From Berberis thunbergii (taxonomy: Eukaryota > Streptophyta > Magnoliopsida > Ranunculales > Berberidaceae), in contig QNQO01000796.1 in assembly GCA_003290165.1 (NCBI GenBank), positions 472,906-536,905 on the forward strand: a DNA stretch of 64,000 nucleotides, written 5' to 3'. Both the position numbers and the translations under genes were made by a program. The notes under the pieces are model-generated. The model saw only the letters and a list, made by a program, of their open reading frames with translations. It had not been told where the DNA came from and made no database searches. Positions 63,791-64,000 of the stretch are shown piece after piece. Numbering within the stretch: the first letter of the stretch is position 1; each line of letters opens with the position of its first letter.

Positions 63791-64000
63791 GATTTGCAAC
63801 AGTCGAGTGACTATTGCAGCTTCAGTTTTTGTTCATGACACTGTTTCGATTACAAATTCAAAATTTATTTTTTCTTTGTTGTTAATTCTGAATGATCAAC
63901 TAATACTAGTAATATTGCCATTAGCAGTGACATTTCAACAATTAGCTTCCCCCATTAATGCTTATAGATTTTGCAGCACAATTGTAGAATTATATAGTAT
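63791..64000. other. No feature recognised
   Basis: AT-rich end of the window; may be LINE 3' sequence or its flank. Confidence 0.4.

Overview
The window is nuclear DNA of a flowering plant, most likely a eudicot. The evidence is AT-rich, intron-rich genes with GT..AG exons, fragments of plant nuclear genes (a waxy-type starch synthase, ABCB transporter, LOG, APUM24, CDC48, kinesin-14), old plastid DNA, and dense Ty1/copia, Ty3/gypsy, LINE, CACTA and MITE-like sequence. I cannot name the species.

Layout. (1) 1-4370: right-hand end of a CACTA-type transposon carrying broken exons of two host genes, an APUM24/Puf6-like protein and a LONELY GUY (LOG) enzyme. (2) 4371-5344: decayed Ty3/gypsy integrase, into which that CACTA landed. 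(3) About 5580-9192: plastid DNA in the nucleus (petB 5' end, psbH, psbN, psbT, psbB, joined to trnH-GUG and the psbA 3' end), lying between two CCA/ACA-rich tracts. (4) 9841-14140: degraded Ty1/copia with a 678-bp tandem duplication of its LTR/PBS/gag start, inside an inverted repeat. (5) 15282-24597: inverted repeats about 200 bp long enclosing a broken ABCB transporter gene, itself split by a young, full-length Ty1/copia (16303-22996, 5-bp TSD, near-identical LTRs). (6) 24667-25235: MITE with 8-bp TSD. (7) 27300-34254: older minus-strand copia with a solo LTR and a gypsy LTR plus leader nested in it. (8) 34463-36751: three hairpin MITEs and a 5'-truncated LINE with a 15-bp TSD. (9) 40500-45431: a granule-bound starch synthase (GBSS/waxy) gene, the only near-complete host gene; it has one apparent single-base frameshift near its N terminus. 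(10) 47900-63790: a four-level nest, LINE split by a 2.7-kb solo LTR, split by a Ty3/gypsy element, split by a complete gene-capturing CACTA. Target-site duplications and restored reading frames support each level.

Only the GBSS gene looks like a working metabolic gene. The main story is transposon biology: two gene-capturing CACTA elements, a probable gene-capturing inverted-repeat element around ABCB, several precisely dated nestings, and a decayed plastid insertion. I found no CRISPR array, rRNA, or clearly new defence or metabolic system.
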